In this document: positions 6,165 through 6,643 of the stretch, piece by piece
Layout of the letters: every line of letters starts with the position of its first letter
Position numbering within the stretch: the first letter of the stretch is position 1
Translations under genes and position numbers: made by a program
Source: Burkholderiales bacterium
GTDB taxonomy: Bacteria > Pseudomonadota > Gammaproteobacteria > Burkholderiales > Ga0077523
NCBI GenBank assembly: GCA_025459035.1
Contig: JALORJ010000147.1
Coordinates: 1-6,643 of the forward strand
Reading direction: 5' to 3'
Length of the DNA stretch: 6,643 bases
Notes under the pieces: generated by a model
Database searches by the model: none
Told to the model about the DNA's origin: nothing
The model's input: the letters and a program-made list of their open reading frames with translations, nothing else

Positions 6165-6177
6165 CATCAAGGCGTTG
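6165..6177 (+). promoter_or_regulatory. Possible IHF binding site upstream of the pilin promoter
   Basis: The plus strand reads CATCAAGGCGTTG, which matches the IHF core WATCAANNNNTTR except at its first base. It lies in a locally AT-richer patch about 120-130 bp before the inferred pilin start, between the sigma-54 promoter and where an activator would bind. The core is short and degenerate, so this is suggestive only. Confidence 0.3.
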
Positions 6178-6248
6178 CGAACACGCTGCGGCGGCGACCG
6201 AGCGCCTTGTCCGCGCTCCCGGTCAAGGGGCCGCGTGTCGGCGACCCG

Positions 6249-6643
6249 TCACCGGGGAGGCGCGGGTGTCGGTTTGTCGACGCTCGCGCGTCCCCCCATC
6301 GCCTCGAGCCGCCCGAGCAGGAACGCGAGTTCGCGCGGATCGGTGATGGTGCCGCTGTCGATCAGGCCGCCCAGCAGCGCGCGCGCGGCCTCGACCTCGC
6401 CGATGTCCTCGCGCAGGAAGATGTGCATCTGTCGCGCCCACGACGGCACCTGCGGTCCGGTCGCGCGCTGCGCGAGGCGGTCGGCCCACGCGAGCGCCAG
6501 CGGCAGGTCGTGCAGGCGGTGACGCGCCATCAGCGACGCGTGTGCAAGCCACGGCCAGCGCCGGTCCGGATCGGCCTCGAACTGGCGCGCGACGAACGCG
6601 AACATGCGCCGCTGCAGGTCGGGTCGCGTGGTGACCTGGGCGA
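6249..6643 (-). CDS. C-terminal part of an unrecognised helical, TPR-like protein (5' end cut off)
   Basis: The reading frame is open at the right edge; 130 codons plus a TGA stop are present. The first in-frame ATG is at 6605, but the frame continues upstream without a stop (AQVTTRPDLQRR), so the gene probably starts outside the window. The visible part is rich in predicted helices with Ala/Leu pairs at helix-repeat spacing: HASLMARHRLHDLPLALAWADRL-type segments, SWARQMHIFLRED, EAARALLGGLIDSG and DPRELAFLLGRLEAMGG, then a Pro-rich tail (PTPAPPR). This resembles TPR-like scaffolds, though I cannot assign canonical TPR units. No signal peptide can be judged. It ends 245 bp before the first pilin gene on the same strand. 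A link to pilus assembly is only a guess from position. Confidence 0.75.
   Translation of the reverse strand, partial: AQVTTRPDLQRRMFAFVARQFEADPDRRWPWLAHASLMARHRLHDLPLALAWADRLAQRATGPQVPSWARQMHIFLREDIGEVEAARALLGGLIDSGTITDPRELAFLLGRLEAMGGRASVDKPTPAPPR

Noticed and set aside
6004..6165. Longer version of the first pilin starting at ATG 6165.
   Set aside because: It would add 54 Arg-rich residues before the prepilin leader and would place the sigma-54 promoter inside the coding region; the ATG at 6003 has the strong ribosome binding site.
5158..6522. Plus-strand open frame of 454 codons across the pilin region.
   Set aside because: It covers the intergenic gaps as well as the antisense of the first pilin, with no recognisable motif; the minus-strand pilin with prepilin site and GGAGG is clearly the real gene.
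1..6643. Search for CRISPR repeats, transposase genes, tRNA genes, phage genes or toxin-antitoxin pairs.
   Set aside because: No regularly spaced repeats, terminal inverted repeats, cloverleaf or related protein motifs were seen; base composition appears uniform across the window.

Overview
The window is a very GC-rich stretch (roughly 70% G+C by eye) of a Gram-negative chromosome, most likely a betaproteobacterium. The main evidence is the run kdsD-kdsC-lptC-lptA on the minus strand with a Kef-type antiporter gene pointing away from it, an arrangement I know from Burkholderiales-like genomes. Betaproteobacterial assignment is an inference; Gram-negative with lipopolysaccharide is secure.

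Left half (1-2356, minus strand): a tightly packed lipopolysaccharide operon. KdsD makes arabinose 5-phosphate, KdsC removes the phosphate from Kdo 8-phosphate, and LptC and LptA belong to the envelope-spanning bridge that carries finished LPS to the outer membrane. Spacing is 18 bp (kdsD/kdsC, if the first kdsC start is used), a 4-bp GTGA overlap (kdsC/lptC) and a 1-bp TGATG overlap (lptC/lptA). lptA runs off the left edge after 44 codons; lptB and rpoN commonly follow in this kind of operon but are not in the window.

Middle (2443-4410, plus strand): a complete 655-residue CPA2 antiporter with a C-terminal RCK (TrkA-N/TrkA-C) regulatory half, KefB/KefC-like. It is divergent from kdsD across 86 bp and convergent with the next gene across only 16 bp.

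Right half (4427-6643, minus strand): the less ordinary part. Two full-length, clearly paralogous type IV prepilin-like proteins (235 and 233 residues) lie in tandem, preceded by the 3' end of a gene for an unrecognised helical, TPR-like protein. The first pilin transcribed (5302-6003) has a strong Shine-Dalgarno sequence and a near-consensus sigma-54 (-24/-12) promoter 42 nt ahead of the inferred leader. A second, weaker sigma-54-like element sits immediately before the other pilin. Between the pilins are two hairpins whose sequences can also pair with each other in another way. The 245-bp region before the first pilin also holds a near-consensus IHF-like site. Together this suggests an RpoN-controlled pilin or pseudopilin module of unknown function.

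No tRNA, rRNA, CRISPR array, insertion sequence or phage signature was seen, and no gene-free stretch exceeds 300 bp.
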